A model generated the notes under the pieces. It was not told the origin of the DNA, ran no database searches, and worked only from the letters and a program-made list of their open reading frames with translations. Positions 1-8,884 of a stretch of DNA of 64,000 nucleotides are shown in pieces (positions within the stretch are counted from its first letter, which is position 1; each line of letters opens with the position of its first letter). Both the position numbers and the translations under genes were made by a program. The DNA is from Flavobacterium panici (lineage in GTDB: Bacteria; Bacteroidota; Bacteroidia; Flavobacteriales; Flavobacteriaceae): assembly GCF_903819335.1 (NCBI RefSeq), contig NZ_CAIJDE010000047.1, forward strand, positions 1 through 64,000, written 5' to 3'.

Positions 1-51
1 TGTTTTAAATGCTGTGAGAAACAAAATAATCCATCGAGTTTTTGCAGTAAT

Positions 52-90
52 AAAAAACCAAACCTTTTATGAAAAAGATTTGGTTTTATC
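52..90. terminator. A/T-flanked hairpin at left edge
   Basis: Bases 54-62 pair with 79-87 in a nine-pair stem. There is an A-run before it and a T-run after it, so it could stop transcripts in either direction, including the minus-strand thioredoxin gene that ends at 174. Bases 1-50 show no supportable gene. Bases 137-165 repeat the word ctttgcga, a short low-complexity repeat. Confidence 0.5.
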
Positions 91-173
91 ATAGAAATCG
101 AAATGACAAACAGTATCTTGACTTATTGGATAAAAAAACTTTGCGACTTCGCGACTTTGCGAGATTAATTCAA

Positions 174-947
174 TTATAGCTTACTTTCTTTCGCTAATGC
201 TACTTCTAAGCTTTCGAAATTTGGCAGGACTTTAGAAATCAATCCTTCTTTGTTTAGAATAAAATGTGTTGGGAATGAATTTAGCTGTAAAGATTCATTC
301 ATATACTCTTTCATGTCTGGAATTACAGTATACGAAAGTGGTTTTCTGGCTAAGAATGTTTTTAATTGTTCCGGCGAATCTTCGGCTAAACTTATAAATA
401 GAATATCTTTTCGGTCTTTATATTCTTCTGTTAGTTTATTTACCTGCGGAAATTCTCTTATACATGGTGTACAGTGAATATACCAGCATTTTATAACGAT
501 TATTTTTCCTTTCATTGTTTCGTTTGAAACTTCATTTCCATTTAAATCTTTAAATGAAAATGGTGGAAAAGCGGTTCCTTCCATTTTATAGTTTTTAAGG
601 GCGTCAAAACCAATTTGGTTGATGGTGGCTTTTATACTGGTATCTGTTTTTGGCTGAATTTTGAATAGCTTATAATAATAAACCGAATCTTCTGATTTTA
701 ATCTAACTGGAATGAAATTTCCATTTGCTAACTGATCTAAAAAAGCTTCTTTTGAAATTTCTTTTGTAGAAGAATCAAGCGCAATAAAATCTCTGGAAAG
801 CATTATGTTTTTACTTTGATAGGCAGACCAATCTCCAAAAGTTTTTTGAATTTGAATGGGATTTACTTCCGGATTTCCAAATTTATTTTGAGCGAAAGAA
901 AAAGTGAAAAATAAAAATGCGATTATAATGGTGATGAAGTTTTTCAT
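174..947 (-). CDS. TlpA-like thioredoxin-family protein, exported
   Basis: Thiol-disulfide oxidoreductase of the TlpA/ResA/AhpC-TSA type, probably periplasmic or surface anchored. I chose the start at 947 because it gives a clean signal peptide (MKNFITIIIAFLFFTFSFAQ); the longer frame to 977 adds only ten residues without signal character. The first half (about residues 25-125) is a region often found ahead of TlpA domains in Bacteroidota. The C-terminal half is the thioredoxin fold with the redox motif CTPC inside WYIHCTPCIREFP, followed by a cis-proline segment near SFPTHFILN. Likely role: reducing disulfides of exported or cytochrome-type proteins; the substrate is unknown. It is separated from the chitinase gene by a repeat-rich gap, so co-regulation is not implied. 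Confidence 0.85.
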   Translation of the reverse strand: MKNFITIIIAFLFFTFSFAQNKFGNPEVNPIQIQKTFGDWSAYQSKNIMLSRDFIALDSSTKEISKEAFLDQLANGNFIPVRLKSEDSVYYYKLFKIQPKTDTSIKATINQIGFDALKNYKMEGTAFPPFSFKDLNGNEVSNETMKGKIIVIKCWYIHCTPCIREFPQVNKLTEEYKDRKDILFISLAEDSPEQLKTFLARKPLSYTVIPDMKEYMNESLQLNSFPTHFILNKEGLISKVLPNFESLEVALAKESKL

Positions 948-1146
948 AAAGATTTTATGCAATAATTCTGGAGTCAAAAGTACTTAAAATAGTTTGCAAT
1001 TTGGGTTTTAATCGTGAAGAAATGGCACGCGGATGATATGGATTCGCTATCGCGAAAACGCGGATTTATGCGGATTATATTCCCTTTTTATAATGCACCA
1101 TAATCTTGTCATCCGGAGGAACAAAATGTTTAATGAAACTGAATGT

Positions 1147-1231
1147 CCTAGCCCTGATAGTAGTGGAAATCCTTTTGTGTCTCGTTTCTTTAACGAGACA
1201 CAAAAGATTGGAGCGGATAGCAGGAAATAGC
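1147..1231 (+). repeat. dispersed hairpin repeat, copy 1
   Basis: A conserved outer block (ctagccctgatagtagtgg) and a downstream block (gagcggatagcagg) flank a perfect 15-bp hairpin, 1172-1186 with 1192-1206, with loop tcttt. The same outer blocks occur in inverse orientation at about 44038-44117 around a different hairpin sequence. The borders are therefore conserved while the stem varies, which is typical of a mobile or structural intergenic repeat in this genus. Confidence 0.7.
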
Positions 1232-1270
1232 TCCTAAAAAATCATCATCACTTTATTTCATTATAAACCA

Positions 1271-1301
1271 TAAAAAAACCTGGCAATATAATTGCCAGGT
1301 T
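1271..1301 (-). terminator. Rho-independent terminator of chiA
   Basis: An 11-bp perfect stem (1277-1287 with 1291-1301, loop ata) is followed on the minus strand by a run of seven T. It lies 150 bases downstream of the chiA stop codon. Confidence 0.8.
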
Positions 1302-1451
1302 CATAATGCGCTCCTCAAGGAGAAAACCAAATAACAAATCTCCTTAATTCACTGCATTTATTCGAAATAAAAATTAGATTAAAAAATAAATAACCAAACT
1401 CAATTTTAACCGTCCCAATACTTTTATTTCTAAATTTTCAATCATTTCATT

Positions 1452-4400
1452 CTAGTTTAAAAAGTTCATTACTTTAAATGATTTCTTGTTTCCAGATTTG
1501 TCTGTTACTACAACTAAAAACAATTGTTTAGTTGAGAAACTATGACTTTGAAGCAATACTTCTTTATTGTTTTGAACGTTTCTGTGACTTACTAAATTTT
1601 GTCCAACTATGTTGAATACATCAACTTGCGCGATATCTTCGTTTTCATTTGAAACTGATAATGCATTGTTTTTAAAATATGCTATCGTTGTATTATTTTT
1701 TGAAGAAATATCATCAAGAGCTAATGTTTTTGCTGCACCTTGTGATGCGAAATAAGCTGCATACGCTTTAGACAATTCTGATGAATTACCACAAGAAGAG
1801 GCATCCCAGTTTACAGACCAAGTCATTAAACCTCTTAAAGAAGGATAAGGTCCGCCTGGCTGCATAGTATATGTTCTTCCTGTAAAAGTAGTTCCGGTTC
1901 TTAAATAATGCATAGCATTTATTCCTTCTTGCGGTGTTAAATAACCGCTGCCTGCTGCACTCGGACAAGCCGGTAATGCAATAAGAACTTTTGAAGCTGG
2001 TAAACCATCAAAACGCATTCCTGTTGAAGCAATGTTATATCCTTTTATAACCATATCAGTCAATGCTGTAACCATATTTGATTTCTTAGCTGAACCGTAA
2101 TATTGACCATCTAATCCGTTTTCTCCTCCTGTATTATACAATTGTACTGCTAACAAATCTAATTCATTACGTAAATTTTGTATGATTGGAAGGAACGAAC
2201 CAAAAGTATCTGTATAGGTAGAATATCCGCCTTGTACATATTGTGTTTCCGGAGCTGCAGTTAATAAGAATCCTGGGCCATAGTAAGCTTTTAATTCTTT
2301 GAAAGCATCTACTACGTTTTTCAATCTTGGATAAGCAGAAATTCCCGCATAAGAAATATCTCTTAGATTTCCTGCACTAAAATTCATCGATCCACCTTCA
2401 AAATCAATATCAACTCCATCAAATTGATACTCGTCGATAATTGCTTTTAGACCATTAACAAAAATATTTTTTTGAGTAACATTCTCTAAAACAACATGAC
2501 CATTTTGACCTCCAATAGAAACAATAACAGGAACGCCGCTATCTCTTAATGATTTTATATCATTTTTCAACAATTGCTTATTGAAAACACCATTGGTCAA
2601 ATATCTATTGTCATTTGTAGTTAATACTGGTGTATAACCATCACGATTAACTGTTTCTACGAAAGAATAATCAACTACGTTAAATTTACTTCCAACCATT
2701 TGAGAGAAATATAAAAATGGAGCACCAGCATTTTCCCAAGAATGTGCATATCCTAAAATAATTTTAGATGGAAGCGGAATGAATCTATTTGTACCTACTT
2801 GAGCAATTTTAATGGTATTGTTTAAGGTAGTTAAACCAGATTGATTATCTGTTGCTTTGATTACAACTGGATAATCCTGATAAGCAGATGGTGTAAAATT
2901 ATACGTATAGGTATTATTTGTACCTGCTGTCATGTTAAATGTACCTCCATTTATGGTAATTGTAACACCTGAAACCGATCCGTTACTATCAACAGCTGTA
3001 ACTGAAATTGGCACAGCCTGGAAAGAATTTTGGTATACAGTAGCAGATGGTGAATTCCAAGTAATTACAGGTAATGAATTAGGACAGTTTGAACCTGAAC
3101 AAGTTAATGTAAAACTATATGTTTTTGCCTCTGTTGTTCCGTTTGATGCAGTAGCCGTAACAGTTAACGTATGAGAAGCCGAAAACTGATTTGCTGCTGG
3201 TGTCCAACTCGCTGTATAAGTTCCTGAAGAATTTGAAGCACTTATAGTTTGTCCGTCTAAACTAAATACAACAGATGAGATTGTAGTAGCATCTGCGGCA
3301 CTTAATCCAACAGTTGCCACAAAATTAATTGATGATCCTAAATTTATAGCAATCGCCGAAGCTGTTGGCGCTGTAATAGTAACTACTGGCTTAGTCGCAA
3401 CTACCGCTTGTCTATTAAAATTATAAACTGTTGGAGTTGTTGGAACTGCAAAATTGGCTAAGTTATTTGGGTAATAAGTTTGTTCCCCATTTTCCCATGT
3501 ATTTAATTTCAAACTTAAAATTTGTGAATAACCCGCTACAACTGAATTATCGAAAGTATAATTTCCTGATGCATCTGTTGTTGCTAAAACACTTTTCCAG
3601 TTATGTGTATTATCTGTCCAAGGTAAAACAATTTCTACTTTTGCACCAGCAACCGGAGTTGTTCCGTTTTTAACTGTTCCGCTAATTAAGTTTGCCTGAA
3701 CTTGTGCTGCTTTTGCTGTAGAACTTGTATTAAAGTTATAAACTGTTGGGTTTGCAGGAACTGGGAAGTTTGCCAGATTATTTGGAAAATAAGCTGTTTC
3801 TCCGTTTTCCCAAGAGTTTAATTTCAAACTTGTAATGGTTGTATAACCTGCTACAACTGAATTATCAAAACTGTATTTTCCTTGTGAATCTGTTGTTGCT
3901 AAAACGCTTTTCCAGTTGTGAGTGCTGTCTGTCCAAGGTAAAACTATTTCAACTTTTGCGCCAGCAACCGGAGTTGTTCCGTTTTTAACTGTTCCGCTGA
4001 TTTTGCTTGAAGGAACTACAATAACATCTTGTGAGAAGTTTAATGTTTTATTGGCATTTAAGTTAGAGTAAACTGTTGAAGCAGGAGTAAAAGTTTGTCC
4101 TGTCAAAGCAGCTGTTACTGTATAATTTCCGCCAGAAGCCAATGTAAGTGAATAAGCTCCGCTTGAATTAGTTGTTGCAGTAACATTTCCTGCTGTAGAA
4201 GATGCTGTAACTGTCACACCAGAAACTGCAGTTGATCCGTTTAGAACTGTTCCGCTAACTGTGTAAGTTACAACTGCTGCTCCCTGGGTAAAATTCAACG
4301 TTTTGTTTGAATCAATTGCGTTGTAAACTGTAGAAGCTGGCGTGTATGAAAATCCAGTTTTTGCAGCAGTAACTGTATAATTTAATCCAGCTGTTAAACC

Positions 4401-6185
4401 TGCAACGCTGTAAACTCCGCTTGCGTTTGAAACTGCTGTTAATGTTGAACTTCCTGAAACTGCAGAAACTGTTACGCCAGAAACTGGAGTCGATCCGTTA
4501 AGAACTGTTCCGCTTACTGTATATGTTGGCTGTGTTCCGTTGATGATAACTCCTGTTTGATTCACAACAACATTTGTTAAAGTTACCGGAGTAAAAGTAT
4601 AAGTCGCTTTTAATGCCGTAACGGTATAATTTTGTCCAGAAGTTAGGCTGTTGAATGTAAAATTCCCTGTAGCCGAAACTATTGTCTGAATTACTGCATT
4701 GCTTGCATTACGCAATTCAACTGTAACATCTGTAACTAAAGCTGATCCATTTTTTGCAGAACCAGAAATACTTACTGTTCCCGGAACAATGCTTCCAAAA
4801 GAAGTATCAACCTGAGTTAATAATGAATTTGGAATTGAGCCTCTTGTATCCTGAGATAATTCCCAAATCATACCTCCAGCTAAGTTTCTTGATTTAATAT
4901 ACTGCACTTTTAAATCCATTGATTGTTTATCTTCATAAGAAATAAACTGTTTTAAAGTAGCATTATATAAATAAGGAACTTTTGTAGTATTATCAAAATA
5001 TCTTACCCATCCTGCTGAAGCTGCACTTGGTGTAACCTGCATTGTATTTGGATCTAAATAAGCATGTGAGTTTGTAACCGGATTTCCGACTAAATCACAA
5101 ATTTCGATACTTCCTGATTTTTCACAAGCTCCAGAGCCATCCCATGTTCCTGTTGGGTTTTGTGGATTTGTACATCCAGGAACTACATATCTTGGCGCTG
5201 CAACAAACAATCCATTTGTTGAATTTGTGGCGACATTATCGAATTTTTTTCCATAAAAAGGTAATCCCATGATTAATTTATTGGCTGGGAAACCAATTAC
5301 GTTTAGGTATTGATTAGTCAATTCATCCAATGATTCAGATTGTGTTGCACCATACAACGGATCGTTAGGATTTCCACTTGCGTATAAAGGGGCATTGTAG
5401 CATGTTTTATCATACCAGTTTCCTCCAAAATCATATCCAAAATAAGTGATATAATCGCAATAAGTAGAAATGTCTTCTGTCATTCCATATTGTGCCCTGT
5501 TATTTGGTCCTAAATATTGTTTAGAAACATTTCTAACATTGTTTCCTGCCGCAATTGTAACCAGTTTATTTGGCATTGCCTGACGCATTGCTTTCAATAA
5601 TAAAACTAAATTTTTGTTGTCATCCGGACTGTATTTTTGCGGAGGAACAGGCGAACCATTTACAATTTCTGTACCGTCAGTTCCACCCGAAAGAGGATAT
5701 TCCCAATCGATATCAAAACCATCAATAAACGGATAAGTAACAATGAAGTTTGCCATATCTGCAGCCAATGCGGCTCTTGCCACAGGACTTGCAGCAATTG
5801 GAGAAAGATCCTGGCCTTTTGTCCAGCCTCCAACAGAAATTAAGACTTTTAAATGAGGATACTTTTCTTTTAACTTTTTCAAGTCATAAAAGTTTCCTTT
5901 TACCGGAGCATCCCACGGGATTCCACCTTCCATATGCTCAAAATCAGCATAGGTATCCAAACATTTTAATTTTGTATTCTCCGGATGTGCCGGATCATAC
6001 GTTGTGCCATAAAAAGAATAATTTAAATGCGTAATTTTACTTCCATCAATTTTCGGAACGTTGAAATCCCGGGCATAAATAGACCATTGCGCATAATACC
6101 CCACTACTTTCTTTCCGTGGGCGGGTTGGGCCAACGCAAGTAGGGGAAACAATAACAAAAAGAGCAATCTGTAATAATGTTTCAT
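1452..6185 (-). CDS. chiA: ChiA: secreted chitinase with two GH18 domains and a T9SS tail
   Basis: Extracellular chitinase of 1577 residues that hydrolyses crystalline and soluble chitin. A signal peptide (residues 1-19) precedes the first GH18 domain (about 25-465, motif DGFDIDWE at 155-162, acid/base E162). Next come three carboxypeptidase-regulatory/CnaB-like beta domains (about 475-715), two near-identical 90-residue modules (about 729-818 and 834-923), then two Ig-like domains (about 930-1130). A second GH18 domain follows (about 1140-1490, DGVDIDFE at 1256-1263, E1263). The last 70 or so residues look like a type A sorting domain recognised by the type IX secretion system. Size and order match ChiA of F. 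johnsoniae, whose two catalytic domains are reported to have complementary endo/exo modes. The inserted modules probably bind chitin. It closes the minus-strand chitin cluster and has its own terminator. Confidence 0.96.
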   Translation of the reverse strand: MKHYYRLLFLLLFPLLALAQPAHGKKVVGYYAQWSIYARDFNVPKIDGSKITHLNYSFYGTTYDPAHPENTKLKCLDTYADFEHMEGGIPWDAPVKGNFYDLKKLKEKYPHLKVLISVGGWTKGQDLSPIAASPVARAALAADMANFIVTYPFIDGFDIDWEYPLSGGTDGTEIVNGSPVPPQKYSPDDNKNLVLLLKAMRQAMPNKLVTIAAGNNVRNVSKQYLGPNNRAQYGMTEDISTYCDYITYFGYDFGGNWYDKTCYNAPLYASGNPNDPLYGATQSESLDELTNQYLNVIGFPANKLIMGLPFYGKKFDNVATNSTNGLFVAAPRYVVPGCTNPQNPTGTWDGSGACEKSGSIEICDLVGNPVTNSHAYLDPNTMQVTPSAASAGWVRYFDNTTKVPYLYNATLKQFISYEDKQSMDLKVQYIKSRNLAGGMIWELSQDTRGSIPNSLLTQVDTSFGSIVPGTVSISGSAKNGSALVTDVTVELRNASNAVIQTIVSATGNFTFNSLTSGQNYTVTALKATYTFTPVTLTNVVVNQTGVIINGTQPTYTVSGTVLNGSTPVSGVTVSAVSGSSTLTAVSNASGVYSVAGLTAGLNYTVTAAKTGFSYTPASTVYNAIDSNKTLNFTQGAAVVTYTVSGTVLNGSTAVSGVTVTASSTAGNVTATTNSSGAYSLTLASGGNYTVTAALTGQTFTPASTVYSNLNANKTLNFSQDVIVVPSSKISGTVKNGTTPVAGAKVEIVLPWTDSTHNWKSVLATTDSQGKYSFDNSVVAGYTTITSLKLNSWENGETAYFPNNLANFPVPANPTVYNFNTSSTAKAAQVQANLISGTVKNGTTPVAGAKVEIVLPWTDNTHNWKSVLATTDASGNYTFDNSVVAGYSQILSLKLNTWENGEQTYYPNNLANFAVPTTPTVYNFNRQAVVATKPVVTITAPTASAIAINLGSSINFVATVGLSAADATTISSVVFSLDGQTISASNSSGTYTASWTPAANQFSASHTLTVTATASNGTTEAKTYSFTLTCSGSNCPNSLPVITWNSPSATVYQNSFQAVPISVTAVDSNGSVSGVTITINGGTFNMTAGTNNTYTYNFTPSAYQDYPVVIKATDNQSGLTTLNNTIKIAQVGTNRFIPLPSKIILGYAHSWENAGAPFLYFSQMVGSKFNVVDYSFVETVNRDGYTPVLTTNDNRYLTNGVFNKQLLKNDIKSLRDSGVPVIVSIGGQNGHVVLENVTQKNIFVNGLKAIIDEYQFDGVDIDFEGGSMNFSAGNLRDISYAGISAYPRLKNVVDAFKELKAYYGPGFLLTAAPETQYVQGGYSTYTDTFGSFLPIIQNLRNELDLLAVQLYNTGGENGLDGQYYGSAKKSNMVTALTDMVIKGYNIASTGMRFDGLPASKVLIALPACPSAAGSGYLTPQEGINAMHYLRTGTTFTGRTYTMQPGGPYPSLRGLMTWSVNWDASSCGNSSELSKAYAAYFASQGAAKTLALDDISSKNNTTIAYFKNNALSVSNENEDIAQVDVFNIVGQNLVSHRNVQNNKEVLLQSHSFSTKQLFLVVVTDKSGNKKSFKVMNFLN
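3417..4001 (-). repeat. tandem repeat inside chiA
   Basis: Two copies of a 270-base module (3417-3686 and 3732-4001, period 315 bases or 105 residues). They encode nearly the same 90 residues, including the shared words ISGTVKNGTTPVAGAKVEI, HNWKSVLATTD and WENGE. The high DNA identity suggests recent duplication or gene conversion. Confidence 0.85.
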
Positions 6186-6659
6186 AATTAATAAATATTG
6201 GTTAATAGAAAATAAATAATTGGGCCGAAGCAGTTTTTACTGCCAGGTTTCTCTCAACACAGGTTGGAAGGCTGCGTCGATTGGAAATAAACTCAAATTA
6301 AATTCTATAGATAAATATTACTATTACTGATTTTTCATAATCATTAGCCAATAGTAGTGATTGATATTTATTTATAATTTTTAAAAAAATTAATATTAAA
6401 TACAAATGATAAATTTGGGACTACTCATCAATCTATACTCTTTTGTTGTCATGTTTGGGTATTCTTTCTATTTGGTTTTTTAAAATGTTAATACTCCGTT
6501 AGTGGTTATTTTTTTATGCTTTATATTATTCGAAGACTAAAATGAGATTTGCGAAGTTTAACATAATTACCTCTACCAGAGGTTACTTCTGGCAGAGATA
6601 ACTAACACTCAAAACATTAGTGGTAACTTAAACTTACTAAATACTAATTCAAACCAACC
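6186..6659. other. intergenic region between hexosaminidase and chiA
   Basis: 474 bases without a gene. This region must hold the chiA promoter (minus strand), but I find no clean TAnnTTTG box. An imperfect inverted repeat sits at 6571-6597. I do not see the paired LytTR-like repeats that lie ahead of the two susC genes. Confidence 0.5.
6571..6597. repeat. imperfect inverted repeat after the GH20 gene
   Basis: Arms ctctaccagag (6571-6581) and ttctggcagag (6587-6597) pair at 9 of 11 positions with a 5-base loop. It is 63 bases past the hexosaminidase stop and has no T-run on either strand. It is therefore either an mRNA 3'-end stabiliser or a protein site rather than a canonical terminator. 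Confidence 0.5.
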
Positions 6660-8726
6660 TTAAATTAATTTCTTTAAACTCTCATAAACTGACAACTCGA
6701 CGTCAGCATGATCTTTTGTATTGCATTGCTCTATTAAGCTTTTTAAATCTGCAGCTTTAAGAGTAGATTTATTATCTAAAACAAGCAGTAATTCCTGCGA
6801 TGCATCACTTAATTTTTTTGATAAAGGAAGTATTGGCTGTACTAAAGGTGCATTTGCACTCAACTCAATTAATCCTTTATTTAGGGTAATCCATTTATTG
6901 AAAAATGATGCAACTTTTGCTTTATTCTCTTCTGATTTATTTGCTAAATATTGTGTTACTGCATCATTAAAAGCTAAAGATTCTTTAGCATCAGGAGTAC
7001 ACGCATCAGCAAAAAGTGTCAGCGGAGAATACATTTGATATTCTGTTCCGCCTTTGTTTCTTGTATATCCTTTTAATGGTTCACAAACATTAGAAAACTC
7101 ATTAATCGATTCCAGGTTTTGATTATTCGTGATATTTCTTAGAATAACATCTTTGTTTTTAATATGTGTTAAGCCTAATTCTTCTAATCTAAAAGAAACA
7201 TTATCAAGGCGTTTACGCATACTGGCAAGATCAGTAACAGTTTCAGCAGACCAAAGTCTTTCTGCAATTGCAGCAGTTCTTGGCCAAACTCTTGAATCTA
7301 TTGTTTCTGGCGTTGTAAGTTCTGTCCACATGGTAGCTTCACCACCTAAAATTCTTGCTTTTTCTTCTGCAGATAAATCAGCTCCTTTTGGCATTGGGTC
7401 ATTTAAATAATGACTTGCAACCGGATACATTAAGTCAATATAATACCCATTTGATAAAACTGTTTTATAGCCTTTTTTTACTGCATCCACTAATGACTGC
7501 CCTGGTGCAACTCCTTCATTTGGACCTCTCCATGAATGTACAATTGCTTCTTTTGAAAGATCTTTAGTTAAAATTTCTTCCCAGCCCATTAATTGTTTTC
7601 CGTGCTTTTTAAGCATCGGAGCTAACTGCATGGTGAAATACGTTTGTAATTCGTGATTTGTTTTTAAATTATGTTTCTTTTTAAATTCCTGAATTTTCGG
7701 ATTGGCATCCCAATCTTTCCCTTCGTTCTCATCTCCCCCAATATGAAAATAAGCTCCGGGAAATAATGGGCATACCTCATCAAAAAGTTCACTTAAGATT
7801 TTATACGTTTTAGGATTTGAAGGATCTAATGTTGGAGTAAAAATTCCCGCATTTCTTTCAATTCCATAGGTACTAATTGCTGTACCTTGAATATTTTTTT
7901 CAGAAGTTCCTCCTGTCAATGTGATCACTTTGCTCCCTATTTCCGGGTAAGCCGTAAGTATTGCAGATCCGTGACCCGGAACATCTATTTCCGGAACTAT
8001 TAAAATACCGCGCTCATCAGCATATTTTACGATATTTCTAATTTCCTCTTGTGTGTAATACAATCCATCCGAAGCTAATTCGATTAGTTTTGGATGTTTT
8101 TTAGTTTCGATTCTCCAGCCTTGATCATCAACCAAATGCCAGTGAAAAACATTCATTTTCATTGCTGCCAATGCATCAATATTTCTTTTGATTACATCTA
8201 CAGGCTGAAAATGTCTTGCTGCATCAATCATTAAACCTCTCCAGGTAAATCTTGGAAAATCTGAGATTTGAGATACCGGAAAATAAAATGATTTACTGTC
8301 ATTTTTCAGCAATTGCAATAACGTTTCTAATCCGTGCAAAGCACCTAAATCGCTTGTTGCATTGATCGTTATTTTGTTTGATTTTATATCTAAGCTGTAA
8401 CTTTCGTCTTCGTATAAACCAATTTTTCCGTTTTTATCACAGTTAATCTGTAATTCAGCGTTTGGAAATTCGTTTAGTTTAGAAATAAAACCTTGTTCGA
8501 AAAATATACCTGTTCTACCATCTAATCGGCGCAAAAAACGAGTTACTCCACCAAAAATTCTTGGATTTGGATTTCCGGAAATATTAACTTTAAAATTTTT
8601 GCTTAAAGTAAAATTTCCATCATTTACAACAACATTCTGAGGCCAGGGCATAAGGTTCAACTGCTCTTTTTTAACCTGAGCACCTGCTGTTACACCCGCT
8701 AATAGTAGTACAAATAAATATTTCAT
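6660..8726 (-). CDS. GH20 beta-N-acetylhexosaminidase, periplasmic
   Basis: Releases GlcNAc from the non-reducing end of chitobiose and short chito-oligosaccharides. Signal peptide about 1-16, no lipobox, so probably soluble in the periplasm. A GH20b-type N-terminal domain (about 25-150) is followed by the catalytic barrel (about 155-500) with HIGGDE. D332 should stabilise the oxazolinium intermediate and E333 is the general acid, as in all GH20 enzymes. The length of 688 fits the longer Bacteroidota members, with a helical C-terminal part after the barrel. In the locus it acts after SusC import and before the MFS transporter. A terminator-like hairpin lies between it and nagB, so it probably has a separate promoter or depends on read-through. 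Confidence 0.95.
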   Translation of the reverse strand: MKYLFVLLLAGVTAGAQVKKEQLNLMPWPQNVVVNDGNFTLSKNFKVNISGNPNPRIFGGVTRFLRRLDGRTGIFFEQGFISKLNEFPNAELQINCDKNGKIGLYEDESYSLDIKSNKITINATSDLGALHGLETLLQLLKNDSKSFYFPVSQISDFPRFTWRGLMIDAARHFQPVDVIKRNIDALAAMKMNVFHWHLVDDQGWRIETKKHPKLIELASDGLYYTQEEIRNIVKYADERGILIVPEIDVPGHGSAILTAYPEIGSKVITLTGGTSEKNIQGTAISTYGIERNAGIFTPTLDPSNPKTYKILSELFDEVCPLFPGAYFHIGGDENEGKDWDANPKIQEFKKKHNLKTNHELQTYFTMQLAPMLKKHGKQLMGWEEILTKDLSKEAIVHSWRGPNEGVAPGQSLVDAVKKGYKTVLSNGYYIDLMYPVASHYLNDPMPKGADLSAEEKARILGGEATMWTELTTPETIDSRVWPRTAAIAERLWSAETVTDLASMRKRLDNVSFRLEELGLTHIKNKDVILRNITNNQNLESINEFSNVCEPLKGYTRNKGGTEYQMYSPLTLFADACTPDAKESLAFNDAVTQYLANKSEENKAKVASFFNKWITLNKGLIELSANAPLVQPILPLSKKLSDASQELLLVLDNKSTLKAADLKSLIEQCNTKDHADVELSVYESLKKLI

Positions 8727-8772
8727 TTTTATTTTTTTTGGTCAGATGCTTTTCTGAAACATCCATTTAAAT

Positions 8773-8837
8773 TATAAAAAAAACAAAACTCAGAAAGACT
8801 TCTGCTTACCTCACTTATCGCTTTGAGGTCTATCTGA
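8773..8837 (-). terminator. probable terminator after nagB
   Basis: On the minus strand, tcagatagac (8828-8837) pairs with gtctttctga (8790-8799) at 9 of 10 positions. An alternative inner stem is acctca/tgaggt (8808-8829). The 3' side is followed by a gttttgtttttttt tract. It would end the susC-susD-nagB transcript 50 bases past nagB. Confidence 0.55.
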
Positions 8838-8884
8838 ATTTTGAAATTTTGATTCGCTCTCACCCGAATCTAAAAAAAACAACT

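Larger units (their letters stand above)
948..1451. other. intergenic region with repeats, no gene
   Basis: No convincing gene. From 1020 to 1080 the word acgcggat recurs in degenerate form. A conserved hairpin repeat occupies about 1147-1231. A terminator for chiA lies at 1271-1301, and a small palindrome (ctcct/aggag) at 1311-1322. The plus-strand open frame at 1033-1230 runs through the repeat and has no signal or domain character. Confidence 0.6.

Noticed and set aside
1-72. Open frame at the left edge that could be the tail of a gene
   Set aside because: Only 23 codons before a stop, Cys/Asn/Lys-rich without recognisable pattern; it overlaps a terminator stem.
1033-1230. Plus-strand open frame of 65 codons
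   Set aside because: It runs through a dispersed hairpin repeat and low-complexity words, with no signal or domain character.
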